Translations under genes and position numbers: made by a program | Shown here: positions 55,365-64,000 of the stretch, piece after piece | Position numbering within the stretch: position 1 is the stretch's first letter | Layout of the letters: every line of letters starts with the position of its first letter | Source of the DNA: Streptomyces sp. Alt3 | Lineage (GTDB): Bacteria; Actinomycetota; Actinomycetes; Streptomycetales; Streptomycetaceae | DNA length: 64,000 nt | Assembly (NCBI RefSeq): GCF_030719215.1 | Contig: NZ_CP120983.1 | Span: 2,480,001-2,544,000, forward strand | Reading direction: 5' to 3' | Notes under the pieces: generated by a model | Databases searched by the model: none | What the model was told of the DNA's origin: nothing | What the model saw: only the letters and a program-made list of their open reading frames with translations

Positions 55365-57476
55365 TCAGCCGGAGACGCTCGCCCTTCCGTTCTCGATGTG
55401 GCCCATCAGCCGGCGACGGAAGGATCCCGCCTCGTCCGCCGTCACCACGAGGTCGTACCAGCCGTGGGCGTCGGCCGCCGAGTGCGCGACCGTGCGGCTG
55501 CGTCCCGGCTTGACCTTGACGGTCCGGCTCCAGTCCCGCAGGTCGTCCTCGTCGACGTATCCGAGGGGCCGGACGGTGAAGGTCAGCGTCCGCCTGCCGT
55601 TGTTGCGCAACGTGAGGTGCAGGTCCCGCTCGTGGGCGTCGACGCGGGAGGAAACCTCGGCGGCGCCGTCGGCCGCTCCTTCGAACTCCCGCCGGAAGCC
55701 GTTCGGCCCGGTGACCGTGAAGCGGTATCCCTCGCCGCTCAGCGGCACCGTCCACCGTGCCGCGCCCATGACGTCCCGGTGCTGCGGGGCGGGGAACTCC
55801 TGGGCGTAGGGGTAGAGGGCGAAGTGTGCCGAGGACCGGCCGGTGTTGCTGAGGTCCACCCGCAGTCCGCCGTCCACGAGCGTCGCCCGGGCGTCGGTCT
55901 GGTACGGCAGGGGCCGGGCCGGGCGGGTGCCCTGCTCCTGGACGGGCATGTGCTGGACGGCCGGCGGCCTGGGCTGCCAGCGGCCACCGAACGGCGGTAT
56001 CGCGGCCGGGAGTTCCGTCTCCGGCTGCCGCCGGGCGCGGGTGAAGTCGAAGGCCGAGGTGAGGTCACCGGTGACCTGGCGCCGCCAGGCGCCGATGTTG
56101 GGTTCCGCGATCCCCGTCCAGCGCTCCAGGAGGCGGATCACGGAGGTGTGGTCGAAGACCTCCGAGCAGACGTATCCGCCGACCGACCAGGGGGAGACGA
56201 CCAGCAGGGGCACCCGTATCCCCAGCCCGGTGGGCCTGCCCTCCCAGTGCTCCTCGGTCACCTCGGCAGGGGCGACCGGCGGCGGCACGTGGTCGAAGAA
56301 GCCGTCGTTCTCGTCGTAGTTGATGAGGACGACGGTGCGACGCCATACGTCGGGGTTCCTGCCGAGCGCGTCCAGGACCTTGTAGACGATCGTCGCGCTG
56401 TGCACCGGCGAGGAGACGCTGGGGTGCTCGGAGTCCACCGCGGAGGGGACCAGGTAGGAGACCTCGGGCAACGTCCCGGCCGCCACGTCCCGGGCGAACT
56501 CGTCGGCGAGCGTGCCCGTCGGGAGCCGCCGCAGTCCCCGCTCGAACAGGCTGCGCTCGGCGGGGGTCAGGGCGGCGACGCCCTCGTCGAGCAGGCCGAG
56601 CAGCCGCTCCCGCTCGCCCTCCGCGGCCGCGTCCCGCACGGTGGCGTAGAAGGACTCCATGTACGTGTGCCCGCCGGTCCTGGCCAGCGCCTTGCGGGCG
56701 ACGGCCTTGAAGGTGGCGAAGAACTCGATCTGGTTGTCGGTGAAGTTCTCCCACTCGGTGTAGGTCTTCCAGCTCCGCCCGGCCTTCTCCAGCCGCTCGG
56801 CGTACGTGCCCCAGTCGTATCCGGGGTGGGTGCCCTCGTCGTACGCGTCGTTGCCCACGGCCCGCCTGCCGTCGGCCTCGTCGCCCGTCCGGCCGCTCCA
56901 CAGGTGGTTGCGGTTCGGGCTGGTGGAGCTGTGGATCGAGGAGTGGTAGGCGTCGCAGACCGTGAAGGTGTCGGCCAGCTCGTGGTGCAGGGGAATGTCG
57001 CCGCGGTCGTAGTACGCCATGGTCGCGGCGGTCTTCGCGGTGACCCAGCCGTCCATCCAGCCTTCGGACCAGGCCTTGGCGCCGCCGCTCCACGAGTGGT
57101 CGAGGGCACCGATGTACTGCAGGTCCTTCTTCTGTGCTTGTGCCGCCTCGCGCACGGGGAACGGAAGGACTGCGGAACCCGCCGGTCCGGGTTGTTCGAA
57201 GACCGGCCTGCCCGAGGGGAGTTCGATCGCGTTCCGGTCGCCAAAGCCACGCACCCCGCGCAGGGTCCCGAAGTAATGATCGAAGGAACGGTTCTCCTGC
57301 ATCAGGATCACCACATGCTCGATGGCGTCCAGCCCCGCACGACCGGGCCGGCCGGCCGCGGGCCCCGCGGCGATCGCCGCCTGGAGCGACGGTGGCAGGA
57401 ACGATCCCGCCGCCGCGGCGCCGAGTGCGCCGCCCCCGAGGGCGAAGAGCCGCCGCCGTGACATGTCCGTCGTCAA
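55365..57476 (-). CDS. Phosphocholine-specific phospholipase C, Tat-exported
   Basis: A 703-residue acid-phosphatase-superfamily enzyme. TTG 57476 is five bases after GGGAGG and is preferred over ATG 57464. The N-terminus MSRRRLFALGGG is a Tat signal. The catalytic domain holds VILMQENRSFDHYFGTLRGV (first metal/nucleophile region) and INYDENDGFFDHVPPPVAP; two C-terminal beta-domains (about 490-700) are of the DUF756 kind. Such enzymes cleave phosphatidylcholine or sphingomyelin outside the cell; in Streptomyces they help release phosphate. It stands alone, 190 bases from the MMPL gene. Confidence 0.93.
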   Translation of the reverse strand: MTTDMSRRRLFALGGGALGAAAAGSFLPPSLQAAIAAGPAAGRPGRAGLDAIEHVVILMQENRSFDHYFGTLRGVRGFGDRNAIELPSGRPVFEQPGPAGSAVLPFPVREAAQAQKKDLQYIGALDHSWSGGAKAWSEGWMDGWVTAKTAATMAYYDRGDIPLHHELADTFTVCDAYHSSIHSSTSPNRNHLWSGRTGDEADGRRAVGNDAYDEGTHPGYDWGTYAERLEKAGRSWKTYTEWENFTDNQIEFFATFKAVARKALARTGGHTYMESFYATVRDAAAEGERERLLGLLDEGVAALTPAERSLFERGLRRLPTGTLADEFARDVAAGTLPEVSYLVPSAVDSEHPSVSSPVHSATIVYKVLDALGRNPDVWRRTVVLINYDENDGFFDHVPPPVAPAEVTEEHWEGRPTGLGIRVPLLVVSPWSVGGYVCSEVFDHTSVIRLLERWTGIAEPNIGAWRRQVTGDLTSAFDFTRARRQPETELPAAIPPFGGRWQPRPPAVQHMPVQEQGTRPARPLPYQTDARATLVDGGLRVDLSNTGRSSAHFALYPYAQEFPAPQHRDVMGAARWTVPLSGEGYRFTVTGPNGFRREFEGAADGAAEVSSRVDAHERDLHLTLRNNGRRTLTFTVRPLGYVDEDDLRDWSRTVKVKPGRSRTVAHSAADAHGWYDLVVTADEAGSFRRRLMGHIENGRASVSG

Positions 57477-57616
57477 GTGAGCCTCCCGGTTCCGTGTCTA
57501 CGCCTGGAAGCTAGTCACGCCGGGTGGCGACGGGAAGACCGCCGTACGGCCTGACGGTGAACGTCTCCGGGAGTGCCTCCAGGCCGGCACCCGCAGCCGG
57601 CACCGGGCAGCGCGAA

Positions 57617-57651
57617 GGGGCGGTGCTCCCGGTCAACGGGTGCACCGCCCC
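57617..57651. terminator. gatB terminator
   Basis: A 15-base stem with one mismatch (57617-57631 with 57637-57651) and a five-base loop lies 18 bases after the gatB stop. Confidence 0.75.
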
Positions 57652-57668
57652 CAGGGGCGTGCCGGGTA

Positions 57669-59177
57669 TCAGCCCTCGACGCCGAGCTTCTCCAGGATCA
57701 GCTCACGCACACGCGCGGCGTCCGCCTGACCGCGGGTGGCCTTCATGACCGCTCCCACGAGCGCTCCGGCCGCCGCGACCTTGCCGCCGCGGATCTTGTC
57801 GGCGATGGCCGCGTTGGCCGCGATCGCCTCGTCGACGGCGGTGCCGAGGGCACCCTCGTCGGAGACGACCTTCAGGCCGCGCTTCTCGACGACGGTGTCC
57901 GGGTCGCCCTCGCCCGCGAGGACGCCTTCGAGGACCTGGCGCGCCAGCTTGTCGTTGAGGTCGCCGGAGGCCACGAGTTCCGCCACCCGGGCGACCTGCG
58001 CCGGGGTGACCGGCAGCTCGTCCAGGCTGCGGCCCGTCTCGTTGGCGTTGCGGGCGAGCTCGCCCATCCACCACTTGCGGGCCTGGTCGGAGGGTGCGCC
58101 CGCGTCGGTCGTGGCGACGATCAGGTCGACCGCGCCCGCGTTGAGGATGGACTGCATGTCGTGCTCGTTGACACCCCACTCCTCCTTCAGCCGCTTGCGA
58201 CGCAGCCGGGGCAGCTCGGGAAGCTCCTTGCGGAGCTCCTCGACCCAGTCGCGGGAAGGGGCGACCGGAACCAGGTCCGGCTCGGGGAAGTAGCGGTAGT
58301 CCTCGGCGTTGTCCTTGATCCGGCCGGCCGTGGTGGAGCCGTCCTCCTCGTGGAAGTGCCGGGTCTCCTGCACGATCGTGCCGCCGGAGTTCAGCACCGC
58401 GGCATGGCGCTGGATCTCGAAGCGGGCGGCGCGCTCGACGGAACGCAGCGAGTTGACGTTCTTCGTCTCGGAGCGCGTGCCGAACTTCTCACGGCCGTGC
58501 GGACGCAGCGACAGGTTGACGTCGCAGCGCATCTGGCCCATCTCCATGCGGGCCTCCGAGACGCCGAGCGCCTTGATGAGCTCACGGAGCTCGGCGACGT
58601 ACGCCTTGGCGACCTCGGGGGCGCGCGCTCCGGCTCCCTCGATCGGCTTGGTGACGATCTCGATGAGCGGGATGCCGGCGCGGTTGTAGTCCAGCAGCGA
58701 GTGGGAGGCGCCGTGGATGCGGCCGGTGGCACCGCCGACGTGCGTCGACTTGCCGGTGTCCTCCTCCATGTGCGCGCGCTCGATCTGCACGCGGAAGATC
58801 TCGCCGTCCTCCAGCTGGACGTCCAGATAGCCGTCGAAGGCGATCGGCTCGTCGTACTGGGAGGTCTGGAAGTTCTTCGGCATGTCCGGATAGAAGTAGT
58901 TCTTCCGGGCGAAGCGGCACCACTCGGCGATCTCGCAGTTCAGCGCGAGCCCGATCTTGATGGCGGACTCGACGCCGATCTCGTTGACGACCGGAAGCGC
59001 GCCCGGCAGTCCGAGGCATACCGGGCAGGTCTGCGAGTTCGCGTCCTGCTTGAGCTCGGTGGAGCACCCGCAGAACATCTTGGTCTTGGTGCCGAGCTCC
59101 ACATGGACCTCGAGGCCCATGACGGGGTCGTACGTCGCGAGGGCGTCCTCGTACGACTCCAGGTCGATGACAGTCAC
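57669..59177 (-). CDS. gatB: Asp/Glu-tRNA amidotransferase subunit B
   Basis: A 502-residue subunit that phosphorylates and amidates Glu on misacylated tRNA-Gln (and Asp on tRNA-Asn). The start is GTG 59177. The zinc site is formed by Cys in MFCGCSTE and QTCPVCLG; the cradle domain includes [19 protein letters not shown] and the C-terminal YqeY-like helices bind tRNA. Length is normal. It closes the gatC-gatA-small membrane protein-gatB operon and is followed by a terminator. Confidence 0.97.
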   Translation of the reverse strand: MTVIDLESYEDALATYDPVMGLEVHVELGTKTKMFCGCSTELKQDANSQTCPVCLGLPGALPVVNEIGVESAIKIGLALNCEIAEWCRFARKNYFYPDMPKNFQTSQYDEPIAFDGYLDVQLEDGEIFRVQIERAHMEEDTGKSTHVGGATGRIHGASHSLLDYNRAGIPLIEIVTKPIEGAGARAPEVAKAYVAELRELIKALGVSEARMEMGQMRCDVNLSLRPHGREKFGTRSETKNVNSLRSVERAARFEIQRHAAVLNSGGTIVQETRHFHEEDGSTTAGRIKDNAEDYRYFPEPDLVPVAPSRDWVEELRKELPELPRLRRKRLKEEWGVNEHDMQSILNAGAVDLIVATTDAGAPSDQARKWWMGELARNANETGRSLDELPVTPAQVARVAELVASGDLNDKLARQVLEGVLAGEGDPDTVVEKRGLKVVSDEGALGTAVDEAIAANAAIADKIRGGKVAAAGALVGAVMKATRGQADAARVRELILEKLGVEG

Positions 59178-59193
59178 GGTGAAACTTTCCCTC

Positions 59194-59436
59194 TCAGCCC
59201 AGCAGGACGTCGTCGTCGCCGAGACGCTTGAGTTCGCGGTAGAGGATCGCCAGACCGGTGACGATCGCGGCGGCCGAGACGGCGGCGTCGATCAGCCGGA
59301 GGGTGTCGTTCTCCTGGCGGGCCATCTTCACCTGCTTGTAGACGCTGAGCGCGCCGAAGGCGGTGGTACCCATGGACACGTACGCGCCGGTCTTGGACTT
59401 CTTGAAGTTCTTGGCCTTCTTAGCCATTGCGCTCAT
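59194..59436 (-). CDS. Small membrane-associated protein between gatA and gatB
   Basis: An 80-residue protein with a Lys-rich N-terminus ([15 protein letters not shown]), a helix with [18 protein letters not shown], and one hydrophobic segment ([21 protein letters not shown]). GAGGAGG stands 10 bases before ATG 59436, and its ATG overlaps the gatA stop (ATGA). It lies 16 bases before gatB. A small protein occupies this place in other Streptomyces (recalled), but I know no role. Its coupling inside the amidotransferase operon suggests it is needed at similar levels. Confidence 0.85.
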   Translation of the reverse strand: MSAMAKKAKNFKKSKTGAYVSMGTTAFGALSVYKQVKMARQENDTLRLIDAAVSAAAIVTGLAILYRELKRLGDDDVLLG

Positions 59437-60935
59437 AGCGACGGAGCCTCCTCAAGCAGCGGGTGCCCCCACCTTTCCACGAAGGCGGCCTCGACGGCGG
59501 CTCCGACCTTGTACAGCCGGTCGTCCTTCATGGCGGGGGCGATGATCTGCAGCCCGACCGGCAGGCCGTCCTCCGGAGCCAGGCCGCAGGGCAGCGACAT
59601 GGCGGAGTTGCCGGCGAGGTTGGTCGGAATGGTGCACAGGTCCGCGAGGTACATCGCCATCGGGTCGTCGGCGCGCTCGCCGATCGGGAAGGCGGTGGTG
59701 GGCGTCGTCGGCGAGACGATCACGTCCACCTGCTCGAACGCCTTCTCGAAGTCCTGCGTGATGAGCGTGCGGACCTTCTGGGCCGAGCCGTAGTACGCGT
59801 CGTAGTAGCCGGAGCTGAGCGCGTACGTACCGAGGATGATGCGGCGCTTGACCTCGTCGCCGAAGCCGGCCTCGCGGGTGAGCGCGGTGACGTCCTCGGC
59901 GGAGCGCGTGCCGTCGTCGCCGACCCGCAGGCCGTAGCGCATGGCGTCGAAGCGCGCCAGGTTCGAGGAGCACTCCGACGGCGCGATCAGGTAGTACGCC
60001 GAAAGAGCGAGGTCGAACGAGGGGCAGTCCAGCTCGACGACCGTGGCGCCGAGGGACTTCAGCAGCTCGACGGACTCGTTGAAGCGCTGGACGACACCGG
60101 CCTGGTAGCCCTCGCCGGCGAACTGCTTGACCACGCCGACGCGCATGCCCTGGACCGAGCCGTTGCGCGCGGCCTCGACGACCGGCGGGACCGGTGCGTC
60201 GATGGACGTCGAGTCGAGCGGGTCGTGGCCGCCGATGACCTCGTGCAGCAGGGCCGCGTCCAGGACCGTGCGGGCACAGGGGCCGCCCTGGTCGAGGGAG
60301 GACGAGAAGGCGACCATGCCGTAGCGGGAGACACCGCCGTAGGTGGGCTTGACGCCGACGGTGCCGGTGACGGCCGCGGGCTGGCGGATGGAGCCGCCGG
60401 TGTCCGTGCCGATGGCGAGCGGCGCCTCGAAGGAGGCCAGCGCGGCGGAGGAACCGCCGCCGGAGCCGCCCGGGATGCGGGTGAGGTCCCAGGGGTTCCC
60501 GGTCGGACCGTACGCGCTGTTCTCGGTGGAGGACCCCATGGCGAACTCGTCCATGTTGGTCTTGCCGAGGATGACGACGTCGGCCGCCTTCAGCTTCTTG
60601 GTGAGGGTCGCGTCGTACGGCGGGACCCAGCCCTCGAGGATCTTCGAACCGACGGTGGTCGGCATGTCCTGCGTGGTGAAGATGTCCTTGAGCGCGAGCG
60701 GGACGCCGGCCAGCGGGCCGAGCTTCTCGCCCGCCTCGCGCTTGGCGTCGACGGCGCGGGCCTGCGCGAGCGCGCCCTCGCGGTCGATGTGCAGGAAGGC
60801 GTGGACCTTCTCGTCGATGGCGTCGATCCGGGCCAGGTGGGCCTCGGTGACCTCGACGGCCGTCAGCTCGCCGGAGGCGATCCTCGCGGCGATCTCGGCC
60901 GCGGTGAGCTTGATGATGGTGCTGATGTCCGTCAT
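59433..60935 (-). CDS. gatA: Asp/Glu-tRNA amidotransferase subunit A
   Basis: A 500-residue amidase that frees ammonia from Gln (or Asn) for GatB. The Ser-cis-Ser-Lys triad fits Lys83 (LALKD), Ser158 (GGSGGGSS) and Ser182 (TGGSIRQPA), each offset by four from the S. aureus enzyme residues as I recall them. ATG 60935 is five bases after the gatC stop. It overlaps the small membrane-protein gene by four bases. Confidence 0.97.
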   Translation of the reverse strand: MTDISTIIKLTAAEIAARIASGELTAVEVTEAHLARIDAIDEKVHAFLHIDREGALAQARAVDAKREAGEKLGPLAGVPLALKDIFTTQDMPTTVGSKILEGWVPPYDATLTKKLKAADVVILGKTNMDEFAMGSSTENSAYGPTGNPWDLTRIPGGSGGGSSAALASFEAPLAIGTDTGGSIRQPAAVTGTVGVKPTYGGVSRYGMVAFSSSLDQGGPCARTVLDAALLHEVIGGHDPLDSTSIDAPVPPVVEAARNGSVQGMRVGVVKQFAGEGYQAGVVQRFNESVELLKSLGATVVELDCPSFDLALSAYYLIAPSECSSNLARFDAMRYGLRVGDDGTRSAEDVTALTREAGFGDEVKRRIILGTYALSSGYYDAYYGSAQKVRTLITQDFEKAFEQVDVIVSPTTPTTAFPIGERADDPMAMYLADLCTIPTNLAGNSAMSLPCGLAPEDGLPVGLQIIAPAMKDDRLYKVGAAVEAAFVERWGHPLLEEAPSL

Positions 60936-60940
60936 GGCTG

Positions 60941-61237
60941 TTAGTCCTCCCCCAGGATCTGCGGCACCTTGAAACGCTGCTGCTCCTGGGCCGGGGCGCC
61001 GGAGAGCGCCTGCTCGGGGGTGAGCGACGGACGGACCTCGTCCGCGCGCATGACGTTGGTCAGCGGCAGCGGGTGGGAGGTCGGCGGTACGTCTTGGTCG
61101 GCGACCTCGGAGACGCGGGCGACCGCGCCGATGATGTCGTCGAGCTGACCGGCGAAGTGCTCGAGCTCTTCGCCCTTCAGCTCCAGACGCGCCAGCCGGG
61201 CGAGGTGGGCGACCTCCTCGCGCGTGATGCCAGGCAT
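60941..61237 (-). CDS. gatC: Asp/Glu-tRNA amidotransferase subunit C
   Basis: A 98-residue linker subunit that holds GatA and GatB together. It begins [20 protein letters not shown] and ends FKVPQIL near the C-terminus, both family marks. GAGGA is about seven bases before ATG 61237; longer frames are unsupported. It is first in its operon; a TAGGAT -10-like box lies about 40 bases upstream. Confidence 0.96.
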   Translation of the reverse strand: MPGITREEVAHLARLARLELKGEELEHFAGQLDDIIGAVARVSEVADQDVPPTSHPLPLTNVMRADEVRPSLTPEQALSGAPAQEQQRFKVPQILGED

Positions 61238-61391
61238 GCAGCGATCCTCAGGGTTTGGTGTGTGGTTTTGGCCCAATCCTATGGGGTCGCCGGACACCTC
61301 TGCGGCGGGCGGACGGAGCCCGGCCGTCGATTGAGGACAAATCGGCCATCGAGCGCCGCCCCGCCCCTCACGGTCCGGCCCGTCGAGGGGC

Positions 61392-63536
61392 TCAGGCCGT
61401 GGCCGGGCCGGGATTGAGCGCGCGCCCCGCGGGCCTGGGCGCCGGCTCGGGTGGCGCCGCCTGCGCGGCCGCGGCCTCCAGCTCCGACGGCCTCCGCCAT
61501 CCGTGCTCTCCCCGGGCACGCAGCCAGGCAGTCGTCTCCTGCGGCGGCATGGCCGCGGCGACGAGCCACCCCTGCACCGCGTCGCAGCGCAGGTCCCGCA
61601 GCCGCTCCCAGGTCTCGTCGTCCTCGACGCCCTCGGCGACGACGATCAGGCCCAGCGAGTGGGCCAGGTCGATGGTGCAGCGGACGATCTCTGCGTCCTC
61701 GTTGTCCACGGCCAGCCGCGCGACGAACGACCGGTCGATCTTGAGCTCGCTCACCGGCAGCTTGCGCAGGTGTACGAGGGAGGAGTAGCCGGTACCGAAG
61801 TCGTCGAGGGACATCTTCACGCCGTGCCCGGTGAGTCCCGCCAGGGTGTCGGCGGCCCGCTGGGGGTCCTCCAGCAGGACGTGCTCGGTTATCTCCAGCT
61901 GCAGCGCGCCGGCCGGGACACCGTGCCGGGCGAGCCGCGCGGCGACACTGCCCGCGAAGCCCGGGGTGTGCACGTCGCGCGGAGAGACGTTGACGGCGAC
62001 GGGGACGAACAGCCCCTGCGCCCGCCACCGCGCCACCTGGGCCAGCGCGGTCTCCAGCACGTACTCGGTGAGGTGGGGCATCAGCCCGGAGGACTCCGCG
62101 ATCGCGATGAACTCGTCCGGGGGGACCCGTCCGCGCTCCGGGTGCACCCAGCGCACCAGTGCTTCGAGGCCGGCCACCTGCCCGTCGAAACGGACCTTGG
62201 GCTGGTAGTGGAGCTCCACCTCGCGGGCGTCCAGGGCGCGGCGCAGGTCGCCCAGCAGACCGAGCCGGTCCGGGGTGTTGCTGTCGCGCTTGGACTCGTA
62301 GACCTCCACGCCCGTGCGGTCCCGCTTGGCCTGGTACATCGCCACGTCCGCCCGTCTGAGCAGGCCCTCGGCGTCCAGCGCGTGGTCGGGGTGGACGGCG
62401 ACACCCGCGCTGGCCTCCAGCACGAGGGTGAGCCCGTCGAGGTCGAGGGGCGAGGAGAGCTCGGCGACCAGATGACGGGCGATGCGCTGGGCGCTGGTGA
62501 TCGAGTCCGCGGTCGGCAGCAGCACGGCGAACTCGTCGCCCCCGAGCCGCGCGGCCTCCGCACCGCGCGGGAGGGCGAGCCGCAGCCGCTCCGCGATCTG
62601 GAGCAGGAGCCGGTCACCGGCGAGATGACCGAGGGTGTCGTTCACGGCGCGGAACCGGTCGAGGTCGATGAGGACGAGGGCGGTCCGCTCGCCCGTGGCG
62701 CCGGCCTCCTCGAGTGCCGTCCACGTCCTCTCCAGGAGCCACTGACGGTTGGGCAGGCCGGTGAGCGGGTCCCTGAGTTGTTCCTCGGCACGCGCGCGGG
62801 CTATCCAGAGTGTGGAGTCCAGGGCGATCAGCGGGACGGCGAAGAGCGGCAGCAGCACCGGCGTGGCCGACGCCACCACGCAGATCAACGGGGCGATGCC
62901 GAGCAGGGCGACCGCGACGAGTCCCTGGCGCAGCAGTGCCGTTCGGGCGATCGTCGGCAGTCCGCCGGTCTGCGACGCCCTGGCGTACCAGAGCAGGACG
63001 CGGGTGACGAGCAGGTACGCACCGGCGGCGAGGAGCACTTCCGGCACGGCCTCGATGCCCCAGTGGAGTGGCCGCCAGGGTGTCTCGACGCTCGGCACCT
63101 GGCCGAAGGCGGCCAGGACGAGCGCGGCCGCCCCGATGCCGAGTATGTCCACGGCGCCGTGCAACAGCCCCTGCCACCACCGGTGACGCCTGGCCGTGCC
63201 GACGAGCACCACGACGACGAGGCTGACCAGGCCGGCGGCCACCCAGCCGTAGAGCAGCAGAACTGCGAGGGTGAGGGCCGCGCCGGAGCCTGTGCCGCCC
63301 CACCAGCGGTCTCGGCCCAGGGCGACCAGATGGCCCACGATGATCCCGGTGAGCACGGCGAGCGACCAGCCCGCGGTGCCGGACGGGAAGAGCGCGTGGC
63401 CGTCGTCGACCGTCCGGTAGAAGCCGACGGCGAGCTGCAGCGCGGCGACCGCCACGACGGTGGCGCCCACCTTGGACGTGAGGCCCACGAAACCTTGCAG
63501 CCCCGACACCGGTGCGGCGCTCTCGGTCGGTTTCAT
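61392..63536 (-). CDS. rmdB: Membrane GGDEF-EAL cyclic-di-GMP phosphodiesterase
   Basis: A 714-residue protein. About six to eight membrane helices (about 20-245), then GGDEF (about 252-415, motif LGGDEF at 332-336) and EAL (about 425-690). The EAL motif is intact at 458-460 (GLEALVRW), with [20 protein letters not shown] and VVAEGVED all present, so phosphodiesterase activity is expected. The RxxD inhibitory site before GGDEF is missing (PRGA). ATG 63536 is about seven bases after AGAGGGA. Position next to ligA and domain order match S. coelicolor RmdB (recalled). Confidence 0.92.
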   Translation of the reverse strand: MKPTESAAPVSGLQGFVGLTSKVGATVVAVAALQLAVGFYRTVDDGHALFPSGTAGWSLAVLTGIIVGHLVALGRDRWWGGTGSGAALTLAVLLLYGWVAAGLVSLVVVVLVGTARRHRWWQGLLHGAVDILGIGAAALVLAAFGQVPSVETPWRPLHWGIEAVPEVLLAAGAYLLVTRVLLWYARASQTGGLPTIARTALLRQGLVAVALLGIAPLICVVASATPVLLPLFAVPLIALDSTLWIARARAEEQLRDPLTGLPNRQWLLERTWTALEEAGATGERTALVLIDLDRFRAVNDTLGHLAGDRLLLQIAERLRLALPRGAEAARLGGDEFAVLLPTADSITSAQRIARHLVAELSSPLDLDGLTLVLEASAGVAVHPDHALDAEGLLRRADVAMYQAKRDRTGVEVYESKRDSNTPDRLGLLGDLRRALDAREVELHYQPKVRFDGQVAGLEALVRWVHPERGRVPPDEFIAIAESSGLMPHLTEYVLETALAQVARWRAQGLFVPVAVNVSPRDVHTPGFAGSVAARLARHGVPAGALQLEITEHVLLEDPQRAADTLAGLTGHGVKMSLDDFGTGYSSLVHLRKLPVSELKIDRSFVARLAVDNEDAEIVRCTIDLAHSLGLIVVAEGVEDDETWERLRDLRCDAVQGWLVAAAMPPQETTAWLRARGEHGWRRPSELEAAAAQAAPPEPAPRPAGRALNPGPATA

Positions 63537-63850
63537 TCCGTCCCTCTCACAGCCGGCGGTACCGATGTCCCACGGTGGCCCCCGCCCCCATGCCACCACG
63601 AACCGAATCCCACCACGCAGCCGGGCACGGCAGGTGTGCGTTCAACAGTAGGCCGACGAGGGCCCCCACGGGCAGCGCTCTGCAGGTCTTGCCCGAATGG
63701 GGTCCTGGTACCACCGACCGTCTGATATGCGCCGAACAGGTGTTGCCGGGGGCCGGACCGGGCCTCCGGATCTCCTCCCGCCCGCCTCGTCGGCATACTT
63801 CCCCCCTGGCTCATGACCACGCGACCGGTCATGTCTCGATCGCGCCTCGA
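63537..63850. other. Gene-free interval between ligA and rmdB
   Basis: I see no gene with a ribosome site in these 314 bases and no clear terminator for ligA. Open frames here are short and of shadow type. Confidence 0.5.

Positions 63851-64000
<150 letters not shown>

Overview
The window is high-GC actinobacterial chromosome, almost certainly Streptomyces. The signs are strong third-position GC, many GTG and TTG starts, an ilvB leader peptide of the Streptomyces type, and a gene order (cimA, ilvE, leuB, proline catabolism, serA-ilvC-ilvN-ilvB, cdgC, gatBAC, rmdB, ligA) that matches my memory of the S. coelicolor SCO5529-SCO5494 block. That match is recalled, not searched. I saw no tRNA, rRNA, CRISPR array, insertion sequence or phage gene.

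Layout. 1-2.7 kb: two FecCD-type siderophore permeases diverge from a flavin-oxidase-like (PPOX) gene across an iron box. 2.7-4.1 kb: a TPM-domain membrane protein. 4.2-17.8 kb: a sugar-use island. A lipoprotein binding protein, two permeases and two ATPases of the Opp/Dpp (peptide) class are followed by a cytoplasmic GH1 and a secreted GH3 beta-glucosidase. A LacI regulator lies upstream, and a secreted GH30 glucosylceramidase-like enzyme diverges from it. 17.9-23.2 kb: cimA, a TetR gene, ilvE and leuB, with an apparent transcription attenuator before cimA. 23.3-30 kb: a 42-residue small ORF, then a probable accessory segment: TetR, PPOX, Fe-S reductase and siderophore-interacting protein, then TetR and a cytoplasmic GH3. 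30-35.7 kb: proline dehydrogenase/P5C dehydrogenase with a divergent PucR-type regulator, and a MerR/oxidoreductase pair. 35.9-41.5 kb: serA, ilvC, ilvN and ilvB, with a clear ilvB leader-peptide attenuator. 41.5-57.5 kb: membrane GGDEF/EAL protein CdgC, two oxidoreductases, a PQQ-type sugar dehydrogenase lipoprotein, a large ATPase-LuxR regulator, small proteins, an acetyltransferase, an MMPL transporter and a Tat-exported phospholipase C. 57.7-64 kb: gatC-gatA-small membrane protein-gatB, the GGDEF/EAL protein RmdB, and the 3-prime end of ligA.

How the genes work together. The branched-chain amino acid genes carry at least two attenuator-like leaders (ilvB, and a less certain cimA one with an Ile-Ile leader peptide), so supply appears tied to charged tRNA levels. 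The sugar island fits uptake of beta-linked oligosaccharides, cleavage inside (GH1) and outside (GH3), and control by a LacI repressor. A perfect palindrome of the LacI/CebR kind lies inside the start of the binding-protein gene. Two PPOX paralogues both sit with iron functions, one behind an iron box and one in a TetR-linked operon with two electron-transfer proteins, which suggests a role in releasing or handling siderophore iron. I see no wholly new system. The most rewarding points are the cimA leader, the PPOX/reductase/SIP operon, several well-formed operators, the degenerate EAL domain of CdgC, and an MMPL reading frame that runs deep into the next gene.
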